Shown: positions 45,874-58,502, counted from the first letter of the stretch. The stretch: DNA of 64,000 bases from Favolaschia claudopus (GCA_037176885.1 JAWWNJ010000044.1:558001-622000), one strand, 5' to 3'. The notes: generated by a model not told the origin, from the sequence alone. Translations and numbers: made by a program.

Positions 45874-47289
45874 ATGTCCATTCGCGACTTCCCGCCCGAG
45901 CTCCTTGAGCTCATATTTCTCGAGTGTCACAACGAGATAGATTTTCGCTCCATGTTGCCTCTCGACACTCCTCTACTTCTCACCCGAACTTGCAAACGTT
46001 GGGACAAGATTGCGCGAGGCTTTCCTCCACTCTGGTCAAAACTGAGAGTTGTGGCCAGTCACGCAGAATCAGAGCCGCCCGTACGTGTTGTCGAAAAGTG
46101 GATGGAGCATTCGGGTAGCCACCCGTTATCTTTGTCTTTGGTTTGCCAACGCCCAGACACGACTTCTCGGGCTTTGGAGAAACAAGCTATAGACGACGGA
46201 CAGGAAGGTCCAATCGGTGTTTCGCGTGTCTTGGAACTCTTCTTGCTCAACATATATCGTTGGCGCCACGTCTTGTTTGATTTCAGCCAGCATGCGCCTC
46301 CTAGACATTATCCACCATCTTTAACGGAGCAGGGCGCGCCTCAGCTAGAGCGTTTCGAGATCTACCCATTCTCGTGGTCGCGTTTACTGGGTTCCCTCAC
46401 CGTGCCTTGGCTTGACGGAGTTCTCTCTGCCCCGGTGCTCACCAGCTTCGTTAGCCATCATGGCCAATTCCCTTCTTCGTTTCTCCTCCACGTACCATGG
46501 GAGCAACTAACCTATGTTCACTTGGAAAGCGGGCTGTCGGACTTCGCCTGTCTTTTTATCTTGCAATCCGCCTGCAACCTGATTGAATGCCATCTGCTCA
46601 ATATCCGTTCTGTTGCCCTAGATGTGACCCCTTCCTCCGACGCCGAACTTTCCCCAGTATTACCGCGCCTTAAAAAGCTGGGTTTGGCGTCTCAAGTATG
46701 GTTTGGCAAAATATTCAACCCCCTTATTACCCCCAATTTAACCAAACTCGAGCTCGGGACACGGTCTATGCAGATGCGATGGACCCGCCCACAGTTCATG
46801 GACTTCCTCCGTCGTTCCGGCTGCTCTATCGAATCCCTTACCTTGCGGGACATGTTTGTTTCGCGACTGGGTGAAACAGGTCTCATTGAACTGCTCATTC
46901 ATCTGTCGGACTCGTTGACAGACTTGAGGATCACGTCCGACCACCCAGGGACTCCAGTTGGCATCAGGGATTCTATGCTCCACGCGCTGTCCTACCGGCC
47001 AGAGAGTCCCGTTCTTTGCTCGCAGCTGGAGTCGCTGGTGCTGCAAGTGGGTGCATTCGCCACTGATGGCGAGCTTGGAAAAATGGTCGAGTCGCGGTGG
47101 AAGGGTCATCTTCAAGCGCCCGCACGGATTGCGCGGTTGCAGCATATCGATGTTGTATTTTCTACAGGTACCCATGCTACCGACCTTCTGGTATTGAATG
47201 AGCTGTTGGAACAAGGGTTGGATGGGAAGGTTCGAATGCCTGACAATTTAGAGGATCAGCAAGTGGGGAATCTTCGCGGAATCTTGTAG
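45874..47289 (+). CDS. F-box/LRR-like protein, single exon
   Basis: 471 aa without introns, unusual beside its many-exon neighbours. The F-box is at the very N-terminus (MSIRDFPPELLELIFLECHN, then LLLTRTCKRWDKIARGFPPL). A leucine-rich region follows: GSLTVPWLDGVLSAPVLTSF, PWEQLTYVHLESGLSD, LPRLKKLGL, SLTDLRITSDHPG, CSQLESLVLQVGAF. It belongs to the same broad agaric F-box class as its upstream neighbour, but the two share little sequence. The ATG at 45874 is the first in frame and sits just ahead of the F-box. Expected to bind Skp1; target unknown. Confidence 0.78.
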   Translation: MSIRDFPPELLELIFLECHNEIDFRSMLPLDTPLLLTRTCKRWDKIARGFPPLWSKLRVVASHAESEPPVRVVEKWMEHSGSHPLSLSLVCQRPDTTSRALEKQAIDDGQEGPIGVSRVLELFLLNIYRWRHVLFDFSQHAPPRHYPPSLTEQGAPQLERFEIYPFSWSRLLGSLTVPWLDGVLSAPVLTSFVSHHGQFPSSFLLHVPWEQLTYVHLESGLSDFACLFILQSACNLIECHLLNIRSVALDVTPSSDAELSPVLPRLKKLGLASQVWFGKIFNPLITPNLTKLELGTRSMQMRWTRPQFMDFLRRSGCSIESLTLRDMFVSRLGETGLIELLIHLSDSLTDLRITSDHPGTPVGIRDSMLHALSYRPESPVLCSQLESLVLQVGAFATDGELGKMVESRWKGHLQAPARIARLQHIDVVFSTGTHATDLLVLNELLEQGLDGKVRMPDNLEDQQVGNLRGIL

Positions 47290-48528
47290 CTTTAATCATA
47301 TCTTATGCAATCTCTGATATTTTCTAGCTCCATATCCACGTTTGGTACTTCATAAATGGTGGCGCGGGCATGACCCCCAGGCTGAGTTTCGTTTGTTTAC
47401 GCGTTGTTTACCGCACTTGCTGGTTGACCTCATGCCATCACCACGGGCAAATGCACTGTTGACTTGATCCACCGTCGACTACTAGTATTACCTTGGGCCC
47501 ATGCGCTTTTACTGGTAATCCGAAAGCTTGAAGGAGCAGATTGATCTCCCCCACAGCTCGCGATCAGGATGATTCCGACCCAGCACTGGGGCCTCTTTCG
47601 AATCGTGCCCCCAGAGTATCAGAAACAGTGTCCGCTTTGTTTTCAACAAGAAACAGCAAGAAACGACATCTCCGATATACGCTACGCCGCTCTCAGTCTT
47701 TACCACTCTGCTGCTGGAGATATTGGCGGAAATATCTCAGTCTTGTCTACCAGACGTCGATTTTGGTTCCATCCGTGATGGATCTCTAGTCTCGCGGTTT
47801 CCGTTTACTATAGTACTCAAAAAAGTGATGCTACGGGTTTTTGTCTATTGCTAGCTTGGGTGGGATTCCTTTCATCTATCGCTGAGTTTTTGGATCTGTC
47901 CAGTGCCAATGTATCTCGAGACGTACCGACCGTGATCACGGCCCGCCCAAATCTCACCTACTATAGACTAAATAAGGTTCGTGACCGTACCCTCAGACCT
48001 ACCGATATTCATTGTCTCGCCGCCGTTTGATAGCTGCTGTACCTTTAAACAAAATGTTGACCCTTTGCAAACCCTTTGCCCCTCCTTGCCGGGTGCCCGC
48101 GGCAATGATTTCATCAATTCGTCAATGATCGGTTCTGAGCTTGGACACACAACCAACTACGAACCTCAATCGGAATCTGCTTGTTGCGTTACATCACCGT
48201 CTTTGCTGCAATCCATGATTATGCTCTTGCGACGGCCGGACACTCTTTGTCTGCTTCTGCCAATGTTTTAGGTGATCTTCCGTGGACTCGGAGGCCTGGG
48301 ACGTCGGTAATATCAGTCTCGAACATCAATGCGTAGAAACCACAATGGGACTCAGTTCTGGACCGGCCTGGCATTTGGCGAACCTGACCTATTTGAATAC
48401 CTACTAGTACCCAACTGTACCCAACACAAACTATCCCGTTTCCCTCCCCTCTTTCCTCCTCTTTCTTCTACTTCCCCCGCCGGCCGGTCCACGTCCCTCC
48501 TTCTTTGTTACAGTTTTCGAACCCCTTC
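47290..48528. other. 1.2-kb intergenic stretch, upstream region of noxA
   Basis: No coding frame recognised. Just before the noxA start (48430-48500) is a strong pyrimidine tract (CCCTCCCCTCTTTCCTCCTC), common in highly expressed fungal promoters. Confidence 0.4.
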
Positions 48529-50860
48529 ATGGATCCGACTGTGAATGTCCCAGCCAAGGGCGCCAGTCATCTCCAACGCAACAAAACTGAGCGCTGGCGA
48601 CTGCAAGGCCTCCAGAGAGTTCAAACCAATGACTCTGCTGTCGTCAAAGCCCAGATTCCCAAAACCTTGGGGCAAAAATTGAGTATCTGGATGATCAACG
48701 AGGGTCCACGATCTGTATTCTATGCAGTCTTCATTGGTCTTCATGTCATTGCCACCATCCTCGCCGCCCTTCACTACAGCCTGAAAGACAATTTGAATGG
48801 GGCAAGAGCTTCCTTCGGGCCAACGTTCGGTAAAGGCTGTGCAACATTTCCTTTACCAATTCTCATTCCTTCTGTTTCAAGTCATTGCTCGTTCGGCTGC
48901 GGTGTGTCTCCATATCGACGTTATCTTCATCCTCCTCCCTGTTTGCCGCAACTTCATCTCAATCATGCGTCGCACACCCATCGGATCAGTCATTCCTTTT
49001 GACGAAAATCTTTCTCTACACAAAGCAACTGGCTGGGCTATCTTCTGGGGAAGTCTCGTCCACACTTTGGCACACGTCGTCAACCTATACCGTCTCACCA
49101 TGGCGGATACGAGCGCAAACACTGCCGGGAAGAAGGTGGCTTTCTTCATTTACGCCAACTTCATCATCGGGTACGTGTTGTTTCACTCAACCTGTAATCA
49201 CTTCATGTTGACTCGCATACAGCCCTCTGTGGACTGGCTGGCTGATGTGGATTGCCCTCGGTCTCATGATCTGGTATGCAATGGAGAAACGCCGTCGCCG
49301 CCCCAACGGTGGATTCGAGAAGTTCTGGTACATGCACCACCTCTTCATCCCTTTCTTCATCCTGTGGCAGTTCCACGGCATGTTCTGCATGATCAAGCCC
49401 GACCGACCGCCGTTCTGCTCGTACAAAACCATCGGAGTCTTTTGGGTGAGCCCTCACCCACGTCGCTGTGTCTACCATGCTCACTATCCAACAGCGCTAC
49501 TGGATCGTCGGCGGAATCGTTTGGATCTCTGAGCGTGTTCTGCGTGAAGTTCGTTCAAGGCATGTTACCTACATCCACAAGGTCGTTCAGCACCCTTCGA
49601 GAGTTATGGAGCTTCAAATAAAAAAAGAGAAGACCAAGGTAGAGTTTTCTTACCAGACTCATTTACTCAGCCGTTAACGAAGCTCTTCAGACGAGAGCCG
49701 GAGAATACATTTTCATCAATTGCCCCGAGATCTCGTATTTCCAGTGGTACGCTCAATCTATCAAACCTGTCTAGATACTCTTCTGACGTTGCCGTTGCAG
49801 GCACCCATTCACGCTCACTTCGTATGTCTCTTCTCTCTCGTTCAGTTCCGCGTTTTCTCACAGTTAATATAGAGCTCCAGAGGAAGACTACATCTCCGTC
49901 CACATCCGTGTCGAAGGCGATTTCACCACAGCTCTTGCCAAGGCCGTAGGGTGCGACTTCGAGTCGAAGAAAGATGCCACTTCCGAGGGCAGCGCCGTTG
50001 TGGCTCCGCCTGTCAACCGCGCTCTCCCTCGTATCATGGTAGACGGTCCCTTCGGCACCTGTTCCGAGGAGTTCCTCAATTTTGAGACTGTGCTCTTGGT
50101 CGGCGCAGGTATTGGTGTCACACCCTTTGCATCGTGCGTCTCGTGTCATACACTATCATTATTTTCGGCTTATGTCGTGTGTAGGATTTTGAAGACTATT
50201 TGGTATCGCATGAACAACTTCAGTGGTGCCAAGGCGACTCGTTTGTCCAAGGTGCGTGCTCACAATATAATCATACCAAAAACAAGTCGCTGAATTTTTA
50301 CAGGTCTATTTCACCTGGGTTATCCGCGACTTCGGCACAGCCGAATGGTTCCACTCTCTGCTTCACGCCATCGAGACCCAAGACACGCAGAATCGAATCG
50401 AGATCAACATCTACCTTACACAGAAAATCAAGGAGGACGACATGAACAATATCATTGTATGCAAGCTTTCTGCTATCAGAGTGGTGGTGTCTGACGAACT
50501 CTCTACTATAGGTCCACGATGTCGGTGCCGAGAAGGATGCTATCACCTCTCTGCGCGCTCCTACACATTTTGGGCGTCCGAATTGGGAGAAGATTTTTGC
50601 CTCCATCGCACAGAAGCACACCGAGTCCGACGTTGGAGTGGTAAGTTACCACGCAGAACCCGCTCATTCCTGACTGACATGATCGATTTTCTCCAGTTCT
50701 TCTGCGGTCCCACCCCAATCGCGACGGCCCTTCACCTCAACTGCAACAAATACAGCGACCCGGAAGGCACGCGCTTCTTCTTTGGAAAGGGTGGGTCTTC
50801 CATTTCCATCCTTCTCGTAACCATGGCTAACGAGACTTCGCGCAATCAGAGAATTTCTAA
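48529..50860 (+). CDS. noxA: NADPH oxidase A, catalytic subunit
   Basis: Transfers electrons from NADPH through FAD and two hemes to oxygen, making superoxide for signalling in fungal development. Twelve exons: 48529-48829, 48882-49170, 49223-49445, 49495-49638, 49691-49746, 49801-49821, 49873-50133, 50185-50251, 50304-50456, 50512-50640, 50697-50790 and 50850-50860, giving 582 aa. TM region: [19 protein letters not shown]; helix with heme ligands [39 protein letters not shown] with the second His pair. FAD site: YFQWHPFTLTSAP. NADPH site: [16 protein letters not shown]; then FFCGPTPIA and the classic C-terminus FFFGKENF. The last exon supplies only ENF and the stop. A 40-residue N-terminal extension precedes the first helix. 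Regulation by NoxR and Rac is known for the family. Confidence 0.95.
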
Positions 50861-51340
50861 TTGCTTTGCGATCCAATCTTGTTTACTTGGGATTTACTGT
50901 GCCATCGACGGTCGGATGCTGGCCATACCATATCTGCCATTCATTCAACAATTCAAAAGGGGAACATACACTGTATATTAAGGGCGCTCTAGGAATCGAA
51001 TATTTACCTCTATATTTAAGCGTTCCATCATCTAGACCATAATCCATTGTATCTGTAGAGCAATATCACATCTTTCTTGACTTCGCATGATCTGTCGTCG
51101 AGACAAATGGCCAGACTTTCTCGACTAAGATGAACAGCCCTCCTCGAGTCTAGCTTTGTCCAGGTCCGACTGTTGGTAGCCAAGAATACATACTTGGATA
51201 CGTCCTTTGGCCGTTTTCCCGTCCTTGCTCAATCATCTGTTAACATGTTTCAAAGGCAATCTATGAATCTATCCACGAAAGGAGATCTAAGACAACGAGA
51301 TGGTCAAACGGTGGTGGCTCCGAGCACGTTAAAGCATCCT
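50861..51340. other. Convergent 3' flanks, no gene seen
   Basis: 480 bp between the stops of noxA and HEL2. Contains TATATTTAAG and similar A/T-rich pieces that may help 3' processing. Nothing coding recognised. Confidence 0.35.
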
Positions 51341-53834
51341 TTACGACGGGAAAGTCCCAATGGTAAACAAGGTCTGCTTCGTTTTCCCCTTGCCCTTCTT
51401 CTTTCCTCCCGCACCCGAAGCCGCCTCCGTGGCCGCAGCCTCCTCCTCACGCGGCTGCTCATTCGGACTGGGCGTCCCACTCCCTGCGCCCCACGCACCC
51501 TGCGCAGGGCCCGCTTGCGTCCCTAGTATATTGCGTAAGGACACATTCCCACTCACAGGTGCCTTCTGCCTCGCCGCCGCCGACGTCGGCAGCTCAGGGA
51601 ACAAGGAACTCGACAGTTTCGGAGGGGCCCCCGCCTTGCCAGCCTTTCCAGACGCCTGCGCGGCAGGGTTATGCGTGGAGAACGGCGTGAGACTGGGGGC
51701 GGACGAGCTGCCTGATGACGGTGGTACGAAGGCGGAGGAGGCAGCCCAGGGAGTGTTGCGCTGTCCGCCTCCTCCACGCTGAGATGGAGCTGCTGCGCCG
51801 GGAACGAGGGCGGGAAAGCGCACAGCGGCAGAGGACGGGCCAGGAGCAGGTGAAGAAGAGGACGCTGCCTGTGCGACGCGATCCCAGACCTGTGTCGTTC
51901 GTCCGCCTCGTCCCGCTGTGGCGTGTTTGGCATTCAGCACGCGTCCGCTTGTGATTCCGGCGTAGCCGGAACCCACTGCGGTGGGCACGAGCTCGGGGAA
52001 CTGGCGGCGTTGCTAGATAGGAAGTGAGAATATCAGTAAATGTCGAGTATAATAGAAACATAACGAATAGATACCTCGATTTCGAACCCACGCCATGCTG
52101 CGAGAACGGCATCGCGTTGCTCGCTCTCGTCAAGGATGTCGACGAGTGAGTTGACGATGCTGGCGGCGGCCTCCATCCGCGAGTCAACGACGCTCCATAG
52201 CGTCGATATGAGGTCTCGAGCGCTAGACTCGGACGCACGGAAGGAGCGAATGGCAGCGCGGGCAGCGGGGAGCGCCGTTGTCGGATTTGGTGCAAGAGAA
52301 GCGAGGCGGGAGAGGAACGCCGCATGTTGACTGCAAGAGAATTTAACGCCAGCGAGATGCGTAAAGACATTAGACGTACGCAGCTACGGCGGGATCAACA
52401 TCCCCGCTCGGGGGTGGTGGGGAAGGCGTCGGAACAGGCGGTGGAGTTTCGCCTTCGACTGTGAGAGCAGCACCAAAGCCCTCTCGTCGTCGCCCACCTC
52501 CGGGAGGACGCTGTTGTTGGGGCTGCGGCGGCGGTTGTGGCGGGGGTTGTCGGTCTCTATCTCTATCTGTGGCTCTATCACGATCTCGTCCTCGACCGCG
52601 GCCGCCGGCAGTGGTACGCATATCGTCCCATCCCGCCTCGACTCGTTGAGCTGCACGCCGCCCGCCCTTGCCCATCTCCTCACCATGCTCTTCGACAAGA
52701 TGGGCTTGCAAATCGAGAGCGCTTCCGAAAACAACAAACTTGCGCTCGCGGCACGCTCCATGCGGACATGGATGATGTGCGGAAGAGAAATGCGCTTCTA
52801 GGGCCGTATAGTTGAGGAAACTATGTTGTCAAACGTCAGTAGGCAGAATACATCAAGCGAAATCTCATACTATTGGTCACGAATGTCGTTGCGTTTGCAG
52901 ACGAAGCACTCCTCGTGTGTTTCGCGCATATGCTTGAACAGCTCGTCATCCCCGAAAAAACACTCGCGGCAAAATTCGCAGAGTGGATGCACACCGCCCT
53001 CGATCTGGTCCTTGTCCTTGCCCTTGTTGGCCGTTGGTTTGTGGGAGCGCTGATTAAAAAGCATCGATGGAAGATGGATAGGCAATATGTTGGGCGGGTA
53101 GAGTGTGTGTTCGTGAGCGAACACCTTTTTATGGCGAATACACAGGTCACTGTATAGCGGGTTATTGGTGCCTAAACAAAAGAAATTGACAATACCACAT
53201 GAGTCGGCCGTGCGTGGCACGCACATGGAGCTTCAAGTCACTCCAGCTGTTGCCGATGTAGTCGCATTCTGTGTCGGGACAATTGAAGCGAAGGAGCAAG
53301 AGGGTCTCTTCCATCATTTCCTGCGTGTCAAAGTATATTGAGAGTTTGGCATCCTTGTAAGGCATATTTTGGATCTCAAACGACGCGAAAGGAACGTCGG
53401 CGGAGGTGGTGAACACAACGGCTGGCTGAGGGACCTGTGTTCGCGTGGAATGAGCCCCAAAATCGGCATGTCTTGGAAGCGCAGCCAACCTTGCAGAAGG
53501 TGCAATCGTTCTTCTTATACAAAGCCCGCAACCTCAGAGAACAGACATGGCAAGTTCGATGATTGCATTCAGAGACGGCGTAATATTTGATTGGCTCCGC
53601 GCAGATCCAGCAGACAGCTGAATCTTCGGTCGCAACCTGCTCTTCTGGGGTGGCTTCCACCACCGCAGAAGGTTGCACAGTCTCCTCGACGGTTTGTACA
53701 GCGTTTGCATTTGTTCCAGCTCTAGCAGCACCTCGAGAACCTCCACGACCGCGATTATTGCCGCGATTGTTGCCCCGCTTGCCCGTGCCGCGCTGGGATC
53801 GAGGCTGAGATTGAGTAGCGACTACGGTAGACAT
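51341..53834 (-). CDS. HEL2: RING-type E3 ubiquitin ligase of ribosome quality control, HEL2/ZNF598-like
   Basis: Marks collided ribosomes by ubiquitinating 40S proteins. Six exons: 53834-53490, 53434-53196, 53149-52871, 52820-52380, 52330-52075 and 52012-51341, giving 743 aa. A Gly/Arg/Asn-rich start (KRGNNRGNNRGRGGSRG) precedes the RING (about residues 75-115: CWICAEPIKYYAVSECNHRT, CHVCSLRLRALY, CTFC). Zinc fingers follow: CDYIGNSWSDLKLHVRATHG, CDLCIRHKKVF, CEFCRECFFGDDELFKHMRE, CFVCKRNDIRDQYF, and CPHGACRERKFVVFGSALDL. Then come Arg/Asp and Pro/Gln low-complexity runs, a helical middle and the conserved end TKQTLFTIGTFPS. The order matches Hel2. It is head-to-head with the HNH protein, 296 bp apart. 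Confidence 0.92.
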
Positions 53835-54130
53835 TTTTGCTGGCAGATTTGCAGTAGGTTGAGGATAAGACGGAGGATGACAAGCTGAGCAGCGGGACCG
53901 GCTAAAGGGCAATAGCGTTTGGAACAGACAAGTGCAAGCAAATGTCCCGTTTTGGGAATTTTTCAACGCTTCCCAAACGCTTCCGTCGTCGCAGCGGTTG
54001 CGATCAGTGAAATCGCAGTGGCGCCAGTTGTTTACACATTAAGCGGCCGTCGGGGCAACAGCGAACTGCACTATCTTCGGGATCCATCGCCCAATCACTG
54101 TGACATCCTGTCTATGTCGCCGAACCAACC
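53835..54130. promoter_or_regulatory. Bidirectional promoter between HEL2 and the HNH protein
   Basis: 296 bp between divergent start codons. G/C-rich in the middle (GCGGTTGCGATCAG, AAGCGGCCGTCGGGG) with no TATA box, as expected for constitutive divergent genes. Confidence 0.4.
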
Positions 54131-55532
54131 ATGAGCTGCACTGGCGTGGGCGGTAATGGCCAGCCTCTCAAAACTATCTACCATAAACGCGCCTCTCGCA
54201 ACAGCGTCGTGGTTACCCATCCAGGATACGAGCCGCCTCGGGTGATGCTGGCCCTAGTAGCATTCCAAGCCCCCTCAGGAATCTATGGGGTTCCATTTCA
54301 CGTCGTGCTGGATGCCTGCTGTATTGTAGCGAACAACAGAGAAGGGTCTCTTCGAGAGGAGAATAGTGTAACCGACATATCCATTGAAAATACCGCGACA
54401 CCCATCCTCCTACCTGGATTCTACACCTATCACGTCCTCGAAGGAGAACGGTGTGTACATGCGCCGTTTGGATTTTCCCGAATGTAGCGTCTAATACTAA
54501 CCTGTTTTTGTAGACGATATCCCATCTGCGCGTCATTCAATGCATGGTCTCCCCCCCGCCACGTACCTCCGCACTGGAATTTTCCCGCTATGGGGGCTGC
54601 AGCAGATGCAGCAGAATACACATCTGCAAGCTCAAATATCAGTACCAAGGTCAAAATGTTAGACGGTCAGTGTGCATTGACCGGGCACGTCAGTCGACTG
54701 CAGAATAGTCATTTGGTTCCCGCGGCGGAGACAGCATGGGTGCGTTGCAGCGACATCTCTAATAACATCGCTGATTTAAAACAATAGTGGCGGTACAGAG
54801 AAATGTCGAGACTCACTTTCAACCCGCTCGGCCCCGACTCCCTTCCCAATTGTCTCGCCTTGCGCGCCGATCTCTGTGGTCCGGGGATGGATCAGGGTCA
54901 CTTTGTCTTCGCACCCTACAACGGCGATGCAGTGTGTGTCTGCCTCACTCCTGAGTTGGCCGACTTCGCGGTGGAATACCATCTCCGCGCCTTGCGGATC
55001 CCGTCTCGAATCCACCCGATGAATGTGTATGTGAGATTTGCGTGGGGCATCTTCAAAGCTGCCAAGTCTACGCTTGATAACTATGCGCGAATGTCATCTT
55101 CTGTGACCGTCCAGGAGCCTGATCTTTCTCCATTCGCGTTCGTCAAGCGCAAACGGGCTCGCAGCGATGCCGATCAAGACCGCAATGGAAGCACTGCAGC
55201 CTCGTCAGACTCGTCTGGCGCAGGAGCCATTGAGGCTCCCCTCGATCTGAATATCTGGAACTACGACAACATCAAAATCGCAGAAGAATCAGATGCCGAA
55301 CTTCATGGTCGGCTTTTAGGTATTAAGATTCTTCATGCTGATCATGATTTCTTTTTGTGCAACTGACACCGGCCCCACAGCGCCTTACGAGGAGGAAGCA
55401 GAGATGTATGCCGGATATTCCAAGGCGATCCGGCTCAAGCTCGACTATATGCAGAAGCATCCAGAGGTGTCGGCGGTGAACAATGCAAGGTTGGGAAGGA
55501 AGTGGGAATCTGACGACGAACAGGCGGTCTAA
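54131..55532 (+). CDS. HNH endonuclease-domain protein
   Basis: Exons 54131-54450, 54514-54739, 54788-55319 and 55381-55532 give 409 aa. The N-terminal 110 residues (YEPPRVMLALVAFQAPSGIY) form an unknown domain. The HNH_2-type core is CALTGHVSRLQNSHLVPAAE (about residues 162-185), followed by ETAWWRYREM, an Asn at ALRADLCGPGMDQGHFVFAP and VCVCLTPELADFAVEYH. The C-terminal 130 residues are a charged tail (FVKRKRARSDADQDRNGS) with a final helix. Such proteins are abundant in mushroom genomes; they are fused to varied N-termini and not linked to known mobile elements. Nuclease activity is inferred from the His-containing NSHLVP motif only. Confidence 0.82.
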
Positions 55533-55890
55533 GCTTCGCTCACTTGTCAATGCCTTGTCCCTTATTGGCGTCGACTTCATCACCTGTTTGAAAGCGGTAC
55601 CTTCCCTCGCTGAACTGCGAGTCGAACCTCTTTTCGCTGTGGATATGAAAGCGAGTTTAGTGGAAACACCGGTTTCCTCCCCAACTTAGAACGCATGCGG
55701 GTGTTCTTCTCGAGGGGTTATGAACGCACAAGGACTGGCCAACATGCTGCGCTGGAGATGGGATGCTGTTCGTATGACACAGCTACAATCTTTCAAAATG
55801 TCAAAGGCATATCGTGAGCCCTTGATAGATGCAGAGGACAATGCGGAGTTTGCACGTTTGAAGGCAGAAGGAATGTAGTTGGATCTCAAG
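55533..55890 (+). pseudogene. Relic of an F-box/LRR-like gene
   Basis: Plus-strand fragments in shifting frames match the C-terminal part of the gene at 63236-64000. The shared pieces, in order, are CLKAVPSLAELR (there CLKAVPSLMQLR), FLPNLERMRVFF (there FLPKLETLHCHI), GLANMLRWRWDAV (there TLANMLRWRWDAV) and FARLKAEGM (there LGGLRAEGM). Stops and frameshifts lie between them. It abuts the HNH gene's stop. Strand is opposite to the related gene. Confidence 0.72.
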
Positions 55891-56131
55891 CGCCCGAAGT
55901 CTGAGTCCTTCAGTGCAAACGAGGGTATGAGTTTATGAGTTATGGTCCCCCATGGCAGGTTCACAGTCGTCCATCCGTGGTCACAATGGATGCCGAAGTC
56001 GCTCCTTAAACGATAAATACATATATAGTTTGTGCTAATAGCTAGTTAATGCGTAGTGGTTACATGACTGGTTAACGATAGCATTTCGAAAATACAAAGC
56101 AGCTTCCTCTCGGCCTTTATGCCATCCAAGT

Positions 56132-58502
56132 TCAAGTCCTCCGCCGTATCGCCTTCTTCGGGCGCGAAACAGTCCCCCCAACAACAACCTCCAGACTCTG
56201 CATCTTCCGCTCCTTCATCCGTCTAAGGCGCACCACATCCGTCACCCAATCCGTCTTCCTTTTCTCCTCCTCGCCCAACCCATACAGCCTCGCCTCCTCC
56301 TCATCCGATAATAATGTTACAGACGTGCGGTCCCCAGATCGCCACACGTTAATCTGTGTGAGCAACTCGGGGAGCAATACATTCAGACAATACTAGACGG
56401 AGTCATCAGCTTCTCTTCTAACTGGGTATGAGTATGAAGAGACTGAATGCGCTTGCTTACATCAATCTTTCCCAGTGTAGGCAGACTCTCGTACGCCTCG
56501 CACCCAATTTGCCGGGGCGGCCTCTCGAACGTCGAGGAGACCAACGCCGAGACATCCGGAGGTTCTGACAAAACAGAAGACGTATCGCTCCCAGTATTAG
56601 TATTAGTATGAGGCGCAGAGGCGGATTGGTCAATGGAGGTGCTGTCCATTGCGGTGTCGTAGCTGGACACGAAAGAAGCGGCGGAAGAGGGAGGGGGGAA
56701 AGGAGCGGGGGAAGAGGCAGCATCAACTTCCGTGGTCTGCGTGGGGGACGGCGGATTGCACAGGGTCTCCTGCATGCTAATGAGAGGCAAATAACTCGGT
56801 CAGAAAAATCAACGCATACCTGCGCCGCTGGGTCCTCCCCCTCGATGACATCAACAGCCGCGCTGATTACTTGAGGTTCCGGAGGCGACGCCTCGCGTTT
56901 AGGTGTTCCCACCCCCTCCACCATTCGAATGGTTTCTTCTTCGAGCAAATCCCTAGCCTCGTCGCCGTCCACCTCCGTCGGTTCCACCCTCGCAACAGTG
57001 TCGCGAACACACCACTCCTTCAAATACCAAAGAAACTCGTCCACCTCCCTCGGATTCATCAGACCCCGCGCACTAGCCCTCTCCACCACCTCCTTTTTCT
57101 GCTTCTCCGTCCCCGTCAAATACTTCTCACTCCTTTCCCGCGCGGGGGGATACTGGTTGAGCAGTATAGCCTGTAACACTGGCTTCGTGTAAACAAACTG
57201 CTCGCGGACACTGAGGTCGCGAAAGACTGCCTTATCCGGTGGAGGGTCCAGCGGCGCAGGGGAAGGGCTGAGGGACCGACGCGATCTGGTACCCGACTCG
57301 TCCGTGTCGTTGACAACTTCATCGAAGAGACTCTGGAATTTGCCCAGCACACAATCACCGAACCCGTCTTCCTCCACTGTGTAGAAGTGGTCTCGCGGGA
57401 TTTTGGCGTTGTTGCCGTCGACCCACTTTACCTCGTAGAGGGGAGGGTCTAAGGAGCGGGAGGGTTCAATGTAGCTAAGGATCAGCGCCGGCCAATATTC
57501 TTTGCTGTGCTTCCTATATTCGCGCGCGAGAACTTTCTCACCGGGGATGTCGAGGGAGTCGTCGGCAGGGGGAGGGCTCCAGCGTATTGACGGAGGTGGC
57601 TCGGATAGCTCGCTTTCCTCGTCGGAGACAGACTCGCGTACAGGCTGAGAAGAGGGGACGAATTTCGGAATACTCCTGGCACTGTGAAGAAACCCGAGAC
57701 TGGGGAGAGTGTTCTCCGTGTACTCGTGGAGAGCTTCTGAGACGGCACTCAGCCAACGCGCTTCAAAGTCCGTGCGATCCAGTCTTTGTCGTTTCTTCGG
57801 CGATGCAGTGCTGTCCGGGAGTGAAACAAGGTATCTCGGTCGCGTATACCGCAGCGTGTCGCTCTCTGCCAGTGGCAAGATGTTTCCGTTAGAAACAGTG
57901 TCGATTGCGACCACATTCGAGGCACGACTCAGATTTCCGTAGAGTTTCACCGAACATCGGGACGGCAGCATCTGTATCAGTTTAGATCATTCTAGTGCAG
58001 AAGAGTGGAAATTTACCTGAGCAGGCCACCACACTCGTTCTACACCGTCGTTCTCGTCTTCCGCCCGAAACACCTTCCCCTTCGAATCCACGAGAACCCA
58101 CACGTAAGGGTCGTCTGCCTCCATGGATTCTTCGCGGAGCAGCAGTGAATATGCAGCCGGCTTCGGCTTGAGAACTGGTGATGCTGTGGGAGTCGACAGA
58201 GAGGTGAGGTCGAATACGTTTTCGTCGTCTGACACATGCGAATCCAATGATAACGCGCGCTTTCGCGTTCCGGAATGGGACGACGCGGCCTTCGGGAGCC
58301 CTATACTTCGTTTAGAAGAGCTGGCAGCCCGCTCTTTCTGATTTGGCCGACTGCGAGCGCGTTTGACCGATTTGGCCTTCGCGGGTGAAAGTGTGCTACG
58401 TTCGATAATTTGCACGGGCGAAGACATAAGTTGCTCTTCAAATTTCGTGGCGGCCTTCTTCGCCGCCTGCCGCGGCGCGCGTGTGCTAACGGTGGCGGCC
58501 AT
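56132..58502 (-). CDS. Nuclear protein with PWWP/Tudor-like segments, function unknown
   Basis: Exons 58502-58017, 57971-56820, 56769-56461 and 56392-56132 give 735 aa; all junctions are phase 0. The basic N-terminus (PRQAAKKAATKFEEQ, KAKSVKRARSRPNQK) looks nuclear or DNA-binding. At about residues 130-163, YVWVLVDSKGKVF then VERVWWPAQ resembles the start of a PWWP domain, with the WWPA pair across the first intron. Near residues 310-360, EYWPALILSYIEPSRSLDPP, YEVKWVDGN and KIPRDHFYT look like a second Tudor/PWWP-type fold. After it is a conserved helical block (AVFRDLSVREQFVYTKPVLQ). The rest is Ser/Pro/Glu-rich. I infer a chromatin reader or nuclear scaffold. It is divergent from the cystathionine gamma-synthase gene. 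Confidence 0.7.

Noticed and set aside
51360..51954. Plus-strand frames over the HEL2 3' region
   Set aside because: They are antisense shadows of the low-complexity C-terminal half of HEL2, which is fixed by the conserved C-terminus and splice phases.
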